From positions 60,442-124,441 of the forward strand of contig CACJVG010000001.1 of the NCBI GenBank assembly GCA_902596785.1: 64,000 bases of DNA. The letters run 5' to 3'. Origin of the DNA: an uncultured Pelagibacteraceae bacterium. GTDB lineage: Bacteria > Pseudomonadota > Alphaproteobacteria > Pelagibacterales > Pelagibacteraceae. Shown piece after piece: positions 10,530-19,881 of the stretch. Position 1 is the stretch's first letter; each line of letters begins with the position of its first letter. The notes under the pieces are model-generated. The model was not told the origin of the DNA and ran no database searches. It saw only the letters and a list, made by a program, of their open reading frames with translations. Both the position numbers and the translations under genes were made by a program.

Positions 10530-10572
10530 AATTCTCCTTTTTAAATTTTTTTAATTATGATACCAAATTTAT

Positions 10573-10896
10573 GTGAAAAAATTATTTTTAAATTTCTTTG
10601 GTACATCATTATTTTTGATATTTTTATCATTAACACACGTTAATGCTGATGAATTGTTTAATAAGGGAAAAGAAGTTTTTCTGGAGGCTGGAAATTGTGC
10701 AGCATGCCATATGCTTACTGATGCTGGATCGAACGCAATGGTTGGTCCAAATTTAAATGAAATTAGACCTGATATTCAAAGAATTTTAATGGCAGTTAGA
10801 AACGGTATAGGAGTAATGCCCGCAATGGAGGGTATACTAACTGATGAGGAAATAGAAGCGGTTGCTCACTATACTTCAATAGCTGCAGAACAATAA
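10573..10896 (+). CDS. Small periplasmic monoheme c-type cytochrome
   Basis: Signal peptide followed by CAACH heme site, VGPNL and a distal VMPAM methionine-ligand region. The first codon at 10573 is GTG. Confidence 0.9.
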   Translation: MKKLFLNFFGTSLFLIFLSLTHVNADELFNKGKEVFLEAGNCAACHMLTDAGSNAMVGPNLNEIRPDIQRILMAVRNGIGVMPAMEGILTDEEIEAVAHYTSIAAEQ

Positions 10897-10904
10897 TAAA
10901 AATT

Positions 10905-11804
10905 TTAACTATAATTTTTTATCCAATGTTTAGCTATGTCCGAACGTTTACATATCCAAATATCTTTATATTTTGAAATATAATTTAAAAATTTTTTAAG
11001 AGACTGTATTCTACCAGGTCTTCCAATTAATCTGCAATGCAAACCAACAGACATCATTTTTGGAGAAGATTTTCCTTCTTCGTAAAGAGCGTCGAAACTG
11101 TCTTTTAAATAATTATAAAATTGTTCACCAGAGTTAAATCCTTGGTTGGTAGCAAATCTCATATCATTATTGTCTAGTGTATAAGGTATCATTAGTTGTT
11201 TTTTTGTACCTTTTTTTATCCAGTACGGAAGATCATCACTATATGTGTCACTGCAGTATAAAAAATTACCATTTTCTATAACTAGATCTAAAGTATTTTC
11301 ACTACATCTTCCTGTGTACCAACCAATATGTTTAGAACCAAAAATTTTCTTAATTGATTTAATAGCAAGTTGCATGTCCTTTTTTTCTTTAGCTTTGTTT
11401 ACATTTTGATAATCAATCCATCTATATCCATGAGAAGCAATTTCATAACCAGCTTTTTTCATTGCATTACAAACTTCTTTATTTCTCTCTAATGCCATTG
11501 CAACACCAAATATTGTTAAAGGAATTTTTTTCTTTTTAAACAGTTCATGGATTCTCCAAAATCCTCTTTTAGATCCGTACTCGTAAATTGACTCCATATT
11601 CATGTTTCGACCTTTGATTGGCTTTGCTCCTATAATTTCTGATAAAAAAGTTTCTGAATATTTATCTCCATGTAAGATATTATTTTCAGCTCCTTCTTCG
11701 TAGTTTAATACAAATTGCAAAGCTAATTTTGCATTTTTAGGCCATTTAACTTTTAATGTTTTTGATCCATAGCCAACTAAATCTCTTGGATATTTTTTAA
11801 TCAT
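10905..11804 (-). CDS. puuE: Allantoinase, PuuE type (polysaccharide deacetylase superfamily)
   Basis: YPRDLVGYGSKTLKVKWPKNAKLALQFVLNYEEGAE and HGYRWIDYQ; GWYTGRCSENT; embedded in ureide pathway genes. Confidence 0.95.
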   Translation of the reverse strand: MIKKYPRDLVGYGSKTLKVKWPKNAKLALQFVLNYEEGAENNILHGDKYSETFLSEIIGAKPIKGRNMNMESIYEYGSKRGFWRIHELFKKKKIPLTIFGVAMALERNKEVCNAMKKAGYEIASHGYRWIDYQNVNKAKEKKDMQLAIKSIKKIFGSKHIGWYTGRCSENTLDLVIENGNFLYCSDTYSDDLPYWIKKGTKKQLMIPYTLDNNDMRFATNQGFNSGEQFYNYLKDSFDALYEEGKSSPKMMSVGLHCRLIGRPGRIQSLKKFLNYISKYKDIWICKRSDIAKHWIKNYS

Positions 11805-12292
11805 TTTTTTAATAAAATTTTTTCTTTATTGAATTTATGAATGACCAAATTGTTTCCAACACCTTTTCTGTCAATAACTAGAAAATTCATATTTTTTGTC
11901 GATATTAAAGGAAAATGCCATATACCGGGTTTGTAATTAACTCCATTTTGTTTTGGAACTATAAAAGATTTAATTTTTTCTATATTTGGTTTTTCTCCTT
12001 TCGGAGCAACAAATACCAAAAAACTAGAATCTTCCATAGGTACAAACGCTTGACTCCCAAGAGGATGTTTTTCCATCATATCTACTCTCATTGGAAATTT
12101 TCTCTTTTTTGCTTTAAAAATACTAACTATTGTTTTTCCCTTTTTTTTATCAGTATTTATATTTATCAGATCATGAAATCTTTTTGCATACCCATTGTTA
12201 ATATTAATTGGATTTCCTTTTTTTGTATTTATTAACTCTCCAAACTTAGCAAAATTTTTTTTGGTTATTTTTATTGGTTTAATTATTTTCAT
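11801..12292 (-). CDS. allA: Ureidoglycolate lyase
   Basis: IKPIKITKKNFAKFGELI...RFHDL...MEKHPLGSQAFVPM...FLVFVAP...YKPGIWHFPL are AllA hallmarks. Confidence 0.95.
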   Translation of the reverse strand: MKIIKPIKITKKNFAKFGELINTKKGNPININNGYAKRFHDLININTDKKKGKTIVSIFKAKKRKFPMRVDMMEKHPLGSQAFVPMEDSSFLVFVAPKGEKPNIEKIKSFIVPKQNGVNYKPGIWHFPLISTKNMNFLVIDRKGVGNNLVIHKFNKEKILLKK

Positions 12293-13275
12293 TATTTAAA
12301 ACTTCCGAATGCTCTTATCCTAGAAATTCCACCATCTGGATAGATATTTATTTTGAGGTAATTTTCTTTATTTCTTTTTATTAAGAACTTTTTAAAAATA
12401 TGTTTTTTGTGTGCAGATAGTTTGGATTTATTTAAAATAAATTTCCAATTTTTTGAATTTTTAACAATCAAATTATTAGATAAATCTTTGTTAATAATTG
12501 CAGTTTGTATTGAGCATGAGTCAGGGTAGTTTCCTTTAAAATGATGGGTGTCAATTTCTAATTTTTTTATCAAACCCGGTTTTCCAAATTTTATTATCAG
12601 CCAATCAAAGTTCTTTCCTCTACTTCTTCTTGTCTCCCAGCCATCTCCCATATTTTTTCCTTTACCAGGGGCTATTATATTTTCAGCTCTTCCAAAATGT
12701 TCATTATTACAACCAACAATTGAAGCACCATTTAAAACTGACGTTAAATTTATATTTTTGTTATTAATAGTCTTTTTATCTATTTCAATTTTTCCATAAA
12801 GTCTAAGTCTAGCTACTCCACCGTCTGGAAAAATATTTAATCTTATATAATTGAAAGTAGATTTGTTTTGAGATTTAAAGTTATGATTTTTGTTAGGCCC
12901 AAGTTTTTTTTTACCCAGTAATCTTGTCCATTTTGTTTTTTTATTTGGTTTTGACCTACTGAAACAACCTTCTAATGATGCGTGAGTAGGTTGATTTCCG
13001 TTAAAGTGTGATGTGTCAATGTCTATATCAAATATTTTTCCAGGTTTACCTAATTTTAAAACTAAATAATCATATCCTTTTGATCTTCTTCTTCTGGTTT
13101 CCCATCCATCCATCCATTTACCATGTTTATCAAATAATCCATCTTTAAAGACGGGGATATCAGTTTTTAAAATTCTATGGGCAGCTGCAAAAAAATCATC
13201 AGTCTTAAATATTATTTTAGATCCAATTCTTGGATCTGCTAAATTTATCATTTTTGCACTTATAAATTTTTTCAT
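12292..13275 (-). CDS. alc: Allantoicase
   Basis: NLADPRIGSKIIFKTDDFFAAAHRIL, DGWETRRRR repeat, DTSHFNGNQP and DTHHFKGNYPDSCS duplicated allantoicase domains. Confidence 0.97.
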   Translation of the reverse strand: MKKFISAKMINLADPRIGSKIIFKTDDFFAAAHRILKTDIPVFKDGLFDKHGKWMDGWETRRRRSKGYDYLVLKLGKPGKIFDIDIDTSHFNGNQPTHASLEGCFSRSKPNKKTKWTRLLGKKKLGPNKNHNFKSQNKSTFNYIRLNIFPDGGVARLRLYGKIEIDKKTINNKNINLTSVLNGASIVGCNNEHFGRAENIIAPGKGKNMGDGWETRRSRGKNFDWLIIKFGKPGLIKKLEIDTHHFKGNYPDSCSIQTAIINKDLSNNLIVKNSKNWKFILNKSKLSAHKKHIFKKFLIKRNKENYLKINIYPDGGISRIRAFGSFK

Positions 13276-13769
13276 TTTATATTTATTTCATTAAGACGAA
13301 AAGTTGCAATTTTTTTCACTTGTTTTTTTGCTTCAAGGAATTCACTTTCTACATCATTTTTTATTCTTTGTCTAAAATTCATTAATATTTCATTTTTATT
13401 TTTACCTTTAACAGCAATAATAAATGGAAAATTAAACTTTTTTTTATATTCAAAATTTAATTTTTTAAATTCTTCATATTCATCATCTGAACATTCGTTT
13501 AATTTTGCAGAAGCTTGTTCTGATATAGACTCTGAGGTCATTTTTTTTGCAATAGCAAGTTCAGGATGAGCATTTAAAATTTCTAAAATTTTTTCTTTTT
13601 TATAATTCTCATAAATGTCTAGCATTTTAAATACGATATCATCAAAATCTTTAAAAGGTTTTGACTCAAAGGCTTCTTGAGCTACAGACTCAGTTTTTTC
13701 AAAAACATTACCAAAAATAGACAAAAAATCAGACTTGTTAAGATCATTAATGTTATCTATTGTTCCCAT
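13272..13769 (-). CDS. uraD: 2-oxo-4-hydroxy-4-carboxy-5-ureidoimidazoline (OHCU) decarboxylase
   Basis: IFGNVFEKTESVAQEAF...HPELA...FNFPFIIAVKGKN...RLNEI: OHCU decarboxylase signatures. Confidence 0.95.
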   Translation of the reverse strand: MGTIDNINDLNKSDFLSIFGNVFEKTESVAQEAFESKPFKDFDDIVFKMLDIYENYKKEKILEILNAHPELAIAKKMTSESISEQASAKLNECSDDEYEEFKKLNFEYKKKFNFPFIIAVKGKNKNEILMNFRQRIKNDVESEFLEAKKQVKKIATFRLNEINIK

Positions 13770-13817
13770 ATAATTTTAAATAATTTAAGTTTGAAATTTT
13801 AATGATACTATAATTTT

Positions 13818-14168
13818 ATGACAAAGCTCACAACTCATGTTTTAGATGTATATTCAGGGAAACCAGGTAAGGGTATCCATGTTGAATTATTTTTTATAAA
13901 CAATACAGAAAGAAAAAAAATAAATTCAATAAAACTTAATGACGACGGCAGAGCAAATTCTCCTTTGGTAGAGGGTGAAAATTTTGTAAAGGGCAAATAT
14001 GAATTAGTTTTTTATATCGGTGATTATTTTAAAAATACATCTTCTGTAAGCGATCTACCATTCTTGGATGATGTAATTATCAGATTTGGTATTTCTGATC
14101 CCACACAGCATTATCATGTACCCTTACTAGTCTCACCTTGGAGTTATTCTACTTATAGAGGTAGTTAA
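13818..14168 (+). CDS. uraH: 5-hydroxyisourate hydrolase (transthyretin-like)
   Basis: LTTHVLDVYSGKPGKGI N-terminal motif and C-terminal HYHVPLLVSPWSYSTYRGS. Confidence 0.98.
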   Translation: MTKLTTHVLDVYSGKPGKGIHVELFFINNTERKKINSIKLNDDGRANSPLVEGENFVKGKYELVFYIGDYFKNTSSVSDLPFLDDVIIRFGISDPTQHYHVPLLVSPWSYSTYRGS

Positions 14169-15605
14169 GTGATATCAGACTCTGTTAAATTTTTATTAAA
14201 TGATAAGATTATAGTAATTAAAAATCCTGATCCAAATCAAACATTACTTAATTATATTAGAACTGAATTAAAAAAGACTGGAACTAAAGAAGGATGTTCA
14301 GAGGGTGGTTGTGGTGCATGTACAATCGTTTTGGGCGAATTAGTAGCAAATAAAATAATATATAAAGCAGTAAATTCTTGTATTTCGTTTGTCCCAATAC
14401 TGAATGGTAAACAGCTTATAATTGTTGAAGATTTAGTTTCTAAAAATGGACAACTTCATCCTGTGCAACATGCAATGGTGAAATTTCATGGCTCACAATG
14501 TGGTTTCTGCACACCAGGATTTGTTATGTCGTTATTTTCAATGTTTAAAAATAACAAAAATCTTAATACTGAATTAATAACAGATTCCATATCTGGTAAT
14601 TTATGTCGTTGTACTGGTTACAGACCTATAATTGATGCTGCTAAAAGTTTAAATAAGATAAACAAGAATGATCAATTTTCTAAAAATAAAAATAAAGTTA
14701 TTCAACTATTAAAAAAAATCAAACCAAAAAGTATTTATATTAAAAAAGATGATAAAATTTATTTTTCACCAAAAAACATTAAAGATTTAAAAAATATAAT
14801 TAAAAAATATTCTAATTTTAGTCTTCTTGCTGGAGGTACCGACTTATCTTTAAAAGTTACAAAGGAGAGAAAAGAAATTCCATTTATAATTGATTTAAAA
14901 GAAATTAAAGAATTAGATTTTATCAAGGTAAGTAAAAATTATTTAGAGGTTGGTGCAGCTACACCTTTAATAAAATTTGAAAAAGAAATTAAAAAGCATT
15001 ATCCAGATTTTAACTCGGTTCTTAAAAGGTATGGTTCTGTTCAAATTCGAAATGTGGGAACCATAGGCGGCAATATTGCAACCGCATCTCCAATAGGAGA
15101 TTCATTGCCAATTTTATTATCTCTAAATGCTGAAGTTTTAATTGAAAGTTTTAATAAAAGAAGAGTTTTGCCTATAAATAGTTTTTTTCTTGATTATAGA
15201 AAGACCAAATTAAAAAAAAATGAATTTATTCATTCTATAAAAATACCACTATTTAAGAAAAATATTTTTAAGGCATTTAAGATCTCAAAAAGATTTGATG
15301 ATGATATTTCATCTGTGTGTGGATCTTTTAATTTTGAGATTAATAATAATAAAATTAAAGAGGTCTATATTGCATATGGAGGTATGGCTGCTGTACCAAA
15401 AAGAGCTAAAGCATGTGAAAAAATTCTCAAAAATAAACCTCCTACAATCAATACTTTTGATCAAGCAAAAAAATATTTAGAAAAAGATTTAAGTCCTATT
15501 GGAGACATGAGAGCTAGTAAAGAATACAGACTAGAGATAGCAAAAAATTTATTGATGAAATGTTTTGTAGAAATAACTTCTAATAAGTTATCAAGAGTAA
15601 ATTAA
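14169..15605 (+). CDS. xdhA: Xanthine dehydrogenase small subunit (2Fe-2S + FAD)
   Basis: CSEGGCGACTIVLG, CGFCTPGFVMSLF, NLCRCTGYRPI; FAD domain LLAGGTDLSLKVTKERK. Starts with GTG. Confidence 0.95.
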   Translation: MISDSVKFLLNDKIIVIKNPDPNQTLLNYIRTELKKTGTKEGCSEGGCGACTIVLGELVANKIIYKAVNSCISFVPILNGKQLIIVEDLVSKNGQLHPVQHAMVKFHGSQCGFCTPGFVMSLFSMFKNNKNLNTELITDSISGNLCRCTGYRPIIDAAKSLNKINKNDQFSKNKNKVIQLLKKIKPKSIYIKKDDKIYFSPKNIKDLKNIIKKYSNFSLLAGGTDLSLKVTKERKEIPFIIDLKEIKELDFIKVSKNYLEVGAATPLIKFEKEIKKHYPDFNSVLKRYGSVQIRNVGTIGGNIATASPIGDSLPILLSLNAEVLIESFNKRRVLPINSFFLDYRKTKLKKNEFIHSIKIPLFKKNIFKAFKISKRFDDDISSVCGSFNFEINNNKIKEVYIAYGGMAAVPKRAKACEKILKNKPPTINTFDQAKKYLEKDLSPIGDMRASKEYRLEIAKNLLMKCFVEITSNKLSRVN

Positions 15606-17909
15606 ATGAGCAAAGAGAACTATATTGAGGAAATAAGACCACATGATAGTGCGTATAAGCATGTGAGTGGATATGCAGAGTACACTGATGATATCAATGA
15701 ACCTAAAAATACAATTTATGGTGCTATTGGTTTAAGCAAAAAAGCCCATGCAATAATCAAAAATATAGACCTCACTGAAGTAAAAAAAAGTGAAGGAGTG
15801 ATAACAGTAGTTACTCAAATTGATATACCGGGCAGGAATGATGTGGGTCCAGTTTTTGATGGTGATCCAGTATTTCCGAAAAAAAAAGTTGAGTTTTTTG
15901 GTCAGCCATTATTCGCTGTAGCTGCCACAACTACAGAACTTGCTAGAAAGGCAGTATTAAAAGCTAAAATTACCTATAAAGATTTAAAACCGGTTATCAC
16001 AATAAAAGAAGCTTTAAATAAGAAGCAATTCTTATTTAAACCTAGAAAAGTTAAAAAAGGCAACCCTTCTAAAAAAATAAAAAATTCAAAAAATAATTTA
16101 AAAGGAAATTTTACAACTGGAAGCCAAGAGCACTTCTATCTAGAAGGCCAGGCAGCTTTTGTTGTTCCTAAGGAAGACGATAATTTTTTAGTTTATAGTT
16201 CAACACAACATCCGTCAGAAACTCAACAATTAATTGCAAAAATGTTTAATCAAAAAAGTAATTCAATAAATGTAGAAGTTAGAAGAATTGGAGGTGGGTT
16301 TGGGGGAAAAGAAACAAATTTCATGACAGCGTGTATTTGTGCGTTGTTGGCAAAAAAATCAGGACAGCCAGTCAAACTAAGATTAGATAGAGATGATGAC
16401 ATAATATTGACTGGTAAAAGACATGAATTTTTATCTGAATATGAAGTTGGTTTTAATGATGAAGGAATTATTGAAGGATTAAAAATAAACTTATCCTCAA
16501 ATTGTGGAATGTCACCCGATTTATCAGCTGCAATAAACGAGAGAGCTTTGCTTCATGTGGACAATGCATATTATATTTCAGATATCGAGGTAACAAATAA
16601 TTTATGTAAAACAAATATTCCAACCTCAACTGCATTTAGAGGCTTCGGTGGAAATCAAGGGATGATGGCTATAGAGAATATTATAGATAATATCGCAAGG
16701 TACTTAAAAAAAGATCCTATAGAAGTTAGAAAGAAAAATTTTTATCAAAAAGATAAAAGGAATGTAACTCATTATGGAATGACAGTTGAAGATAATGTTA
16801 TTAATGAAATATTTAAAAAATTAGAAAATAAATCTAATTATAAGAAAAGATATTCGGATATAAGAAAATTTAATGAAAAAAATAAATTTAAAAAGAAGGG
16901 GATAGCTATTACACCTTTAAAATTTGGTATTTCATTCACTACAATTCATTTAAATCAAGCTGGAGCCTTAGTTCATATTTACACAGATGGAAGTGTTCAT
17001 TTGAATCATGGAGGAATTGAAATGGGTCAGGGGACTCACACAAAGATTGCTCAGTTAGTGGCAAATTCTTTAGGATTACCATATAATTTAGTTCATATCT
17101 CATCAACAAATACAGCCAAGGTTCCAAATACTTCAGCTAGCGCTGCTTCGTCAACTACAGACCTTAATGGAGCAGCAGCTCTAAATGCAGTAGCAAAAAT
17201 TAAATTAAATTTAGAAAAATTTATTAAGAAAAAATATAAGATCTACAATCAAGAGGCAGTATATAAAGACCAATACATAATATTTGGAAACAGACAATTT
17301 GAATTTAAAAGCATAATTCAAGAGGCATATTTAAATAGAATATCTCTTTCATCATCAGGCTTCTATTCAACACCAAAAATTAATTTTGATAAAAAAAAAT
17401 TTAGAGGAAGACCTTTTTATTACTTTTGTTATGGAGCAGCTGTTTCGGAAGTAACTGTAGATACATTAACGGGTGAAAATATACTGGAAAGAGTGGATAT
17501 CTTGCATGATGCCGGCAAACCAATAAATCCAGCATTAGAACTAGGTCAGATTGAGGGTGGCTTTGTTCAAGGTCAAGGTTGGCTAACAATAGAAGAATTA
17601 AAGTGGAAATCAGATGGTCAGATTACAACTTTTTCTCCATCGACTTACAAAATACCTGCAGTAAGTGATATTCCAAAAGAATTTAATGTAGAAATTTTTA
17701 AAGAGGGATTAAATAAAGAAAAAGTTGTTAATAAAGCAAAAACAACTGGTGAACCTCCTTTGATGCTAGCCATGAGTGTTTTTTATGCAATTAAAGATGC
17801 AGTCGCTTCAATTGGAAATTATCAGTTTGCACCAGAACTTAATGCACCGGCAACACCCGAAAGAATTTTAATGAGTATTAACAAAATTAAAAATAAAATT
17901 AAAAATTAA
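15606..17909 (+). CDS. xdhB: Xanthine dehydrogenase molybdenum-binding subunit
   Basis: RRIGGGFGGKETNF, TAFRGFGGNQGM, GGIEMGQGTHTKI, TTGEPPLMLAMSVFYAI molybdopterin/active-site motifs. Confidence 0.97.
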   Translation: MSKENYIEEIRPHDSAYKHVSGYAEYTDDINEPKNTIYGAIGLSKKAHAIIKNIDLTEVKKSEGVITVVTQIDIPGRNDVGPVFDGDPVFPKKKVEFFGQPLFAVAATTTELARKAVLKAKITYKDLKPVITIKEALNKKQFLFKPRKVKKGNPSKKIKNSKNNLKGNFTTGSQEHFYLEGQAAFVVPKEDDNFLVYSSTQHPSETQQLIAKMFNQKSNSINVEVRRIGGGFGGKETNFMTACICALLAKKSGQPVKLRLDRDDDIILTGKRHEFLSEYEVGFNDEGIIEGLKINLSSNCGMSPDLSAAINERALLHVDNAYYISDIEVTNNLCKTNIPTSTAFRGFGGNQGMMAIENIIDNIARYLKKDPIEVRKKNFYQKDKRNVTHYGMTVEDNVINEIFKKLENKSNYKKRYSDIRKFNEKNKFKKKGIAITPLKFGISFTTIHLNQAGALVHIYTDGSVHLNHGGIEMGQGTHTKIAQLVANSLGLPYNLVHISSTNTAKVPNTSASAASSTTDLNGAAALNAVAKIKLNLEKFIKKKYKIYNQEAVYKDQYIIFGNRQFEFKSIIQEAYLNRISLSSSGFYSTPKINFDKKKFRGRPFYYFCYGAAVSEVTVDTLTGENILERVDILHDAGKPINPALELGQIEGGFVQGQGWLTIEELKWKSDGQITTFSPSTYKIPAVSDIPKEFNVEIFKEGLNKEKVVNKAKTTGEPPLMLAMSVFYAIKDAVASIGNYQFAPELNAPATPERILMSINKIKNKIKN

Positions 17910-17910
17910 A

Positions 17911-18381
17911 ATGGAAGATAAAAAAAAATTTATGGCAAAAGCCATTGAACTTTCAATAAATAGTGCGACCACTGTTGGTGGTCCTTTCGGAAGCGTTATA
18001 GTTAAGGATGATAAGATTATTGCCGAAGGTTCAAATAAAGTTACTTCTTCTAATGATCCAACTGCTCATGGAGAAATAGTAGCAATTCGAGAAGCCTGTA
18101 AAAATTTAAATACTTTTGATCTTTCTGGATGTGAGATTTATACATCTTGTGAACCTTGCCCGATGTGTCTTTCAGCAATTTACTGGTCAAGATTAGATAA
18201 AATATATTATGCAAATACTAGAGAAGATGCAAAAAATATAGATTTCGATGACTCGTTTATTTATTCTGAAATTCCAAAAAAAATTGATGATAGGAAAATT
18301 AAAATGGTACAAATGCTTAGAGATGAAGCTTTAAAAGCATTTGAAATTTGGGATAAAAAAGTAGATAAAATAAAATATTGA
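17911..18381 (+). CDS. Nucleoside deaminase family, probable guanine deaminase (GuaD type)
   Basis: AHGEIVAIREACK and CEPCPMCLSAIYW zinc motifs; FDLSGCEIYTSCEPCPM is typical of small guanine deaminases; next to xdhAB. Confidence 0.85.
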   Translation: MEDKKKFMAKAIELSINSATTVGGPFGSVIVKDDKIIAEGSNKVTSSNDPTAHGEIVAIREACKNLNTFDLSGCEIYTSCEPCPMCLSAIYWSRLDKIYYANTREDAKNIDFDDSFIYSEIPKKIDDRKIKMVQMLRDEALKAFEIWDKKVDKIKY

Positions 18382-19289
18382 TGGAATTATTACCTTATAC
18401 AATAAAATGGTTAGAAGTTATTTTAAGATGGGGCCATGTATTATTTGCAATATTATGGGTAGGTAATAGTTTTTTATTTAATTACCTAGATAATAATTTA
18501 AATAAAAATATAACAAGTGATGATATCGATGGTGAAGGATATCTGATGCATTCAGGTTTTTTTTATAAACTTTCGAGGTTAAAAACATCTCCACCTCAGG
18601 ATTACTTAAATAGATTAGTAATCTTCAAATGGCAAAGTTACTTAACCTTTGTAACTGGAATGTTGCTTTTAGTTGTAATTTACTATTACAACGCTGGTGT
18701 ATTAATGGTTGATAAGCGTGTTCTGTTAATTCCTCCTAGTTATGCAATTATTATCTCACTTTTATCTTTGATTGTTTCTTGGTTTGTTTATGATCTTTTA
18801 TGTAAGTCAAAATTAATTGAGAATAATGTTTTATTTATATCCACAGGAATAATTTTGCTAGCAATAGTATCATTTGGACTTACAAAATTATTTGGACCGA
18901 AATTTGCAATTTTAAGTGTTGGATTAATCATTGGTTCCAATATGTTTGGCAATGTTTTCACGGTAATTATTCCTAATCAAATGAACATAATTAGCAGTAG
19001 CGAAAGAGGTGAAAAATTTGATATGAGCTTATCTTTAGCAGCTAAACAACGATCAATTCACAATAATTATTCAACTTTTTTAGTTTTGTTTATAATGCTT
19101 TCTGGGCATTCGAGCTTTTTAGTTTATCATCAATATAATTGGTTAATATTATGTGCGATTGCAGTTATTTCTGGTGTAGCAAGACATTATTTTAATTTAA
19201 GAGGAAGAAACATTCATAGGTTGTATATTTTAATTTCTTCAATAATAGCACTTATCGTTCTTGCAGTTTTAGTTTTATTATTTAAATAA
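18378..19289 (+). CDS. puuD: PuuD-type membrane urate oxidase, membrane domain only (no cytochrome c domain)
   Basis: Multi-TM protein RWGHVLFAILWVGNSFLFNYLDN...FGNVFTVIIPNQMN...HNNYSTFLVLFIMLSGHSSFLV, consistent with the PuuD/DUF989 membrane domain. ORF ends after the last TM with no CXXCH. Confidence 0.85.
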   Translation: MMELLPYTIKWLEVILRWGHVLFAILWVGNSFLFNYLDNNLNKNITSDDIDGEGYLMHSGFFYKLSRLKTSPPQDYLNRLVIFKWQSYLTFVTGMLLLVVIYYYNAGVLMVDKRVLLIPPSYAIIISLLSLIVSWFVYDLLCKSKLIENNVLFISTGIILLAIVSFGLTKLFGPKFAILSVGLIIGSNMFGNVFTVIIPNQMNIISSSERGEKFDMSLSLAAKQRSIHNNYSTFLVLFIMLSGHSSFLVYHQYNWLILCAIAVISGVARHYFNLRGRNIHRLYILISSIIALIVLAVLVLLFK

Positions 19290-19305
19290 CTAGATATAAA
19301 AAATT

Positions 19306-19830
19306 ATGTCTGAAAAAATGATTGTCAGCTGGGACGAGTATAACAAAACTGTTGAGAAACTAGCAATCCAAATTGATGAGAGCGGATATAAACCAACAAT
19401 ACTAGTTGGCATCATGCGTGGAGCAGCGCCGATGATAGATGTTTTAAGCAGAATTTTTAAATTAAAATGTGCGTATCTTGCAGTCGAATCTTACAGTGGT
19501 AAGGGGGTAGAGGATGAGCAGGGTGACATTGTGTTTTCAAGAGAAATGAGTTCGATAGCACCTAATATGGGCGGAAAAATACTTTTATGTGATGATTTAT
19601 CTGACACAGGAATTACTTTTAACAAAAGTATAGATTGGTTAAAAAAATATGAACCCATTAAGGATAAAATAGAGGATATTAAAACCGCAACATTATTTAA
19701 AAAAAAGAAATCAACATTTGAGCCAGACTTCTGTGCAAATAGACTTCCTGATAATCCTTGGATAGTACAACCCTTCGAAATTTATGAAGAATTAAGGATC
19801 GAAGAAATCAAAAAAAAACATCAGATATAA
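19306..19830 (+). CDS. Purine (xanthine/guanine) phosphoribosyltransferase
   Basis: ILVGIMRGAAPMIDVLSRIF and KILLCDDLSDTGITF PRPP-binding motif. Confidence 0.85.
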   Translation: MSEKMIVSWDEYNKTVEKLAIQIDESGYKPTILVGIMRGAAPMIDVLSRIFKLKCAYLAVESYSGKGVEDEQGDIVFSREMSSIAPNMGGKILLCDDLSDTGITFNKSIDWLKKYEPIKDKIEDIKTATLFKKKKSTFEPDFCANRLPDNPWIVQPFEIYEELRIEEIKKKHQI

Positions 19831-19858
19831 AAAAGGCCAGTTAAAAAACCGGCCTTTT
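19831..19858. terminator. Bidirectional intrinsic terminator-like hairpin between convergent genes
   Basis: AAAAGGCC-AG-TTAAAAAA-CC-GGCCTTTT inverted repeat with A/T tracts on both sides, between the convergent PRTase and BMP genes. Confidence 0.85.
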
Positions 19859-19881
19859 AAATTTTTTAAATTGGAAATTGA

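Noticed and set aside
11915-12235. 106-aa + strand ORF antisense to allA
   Set aside because: Aromatic-rich translation typical of shadow ORFs in AT-rich DNA; allA on the opposite strand is clear.
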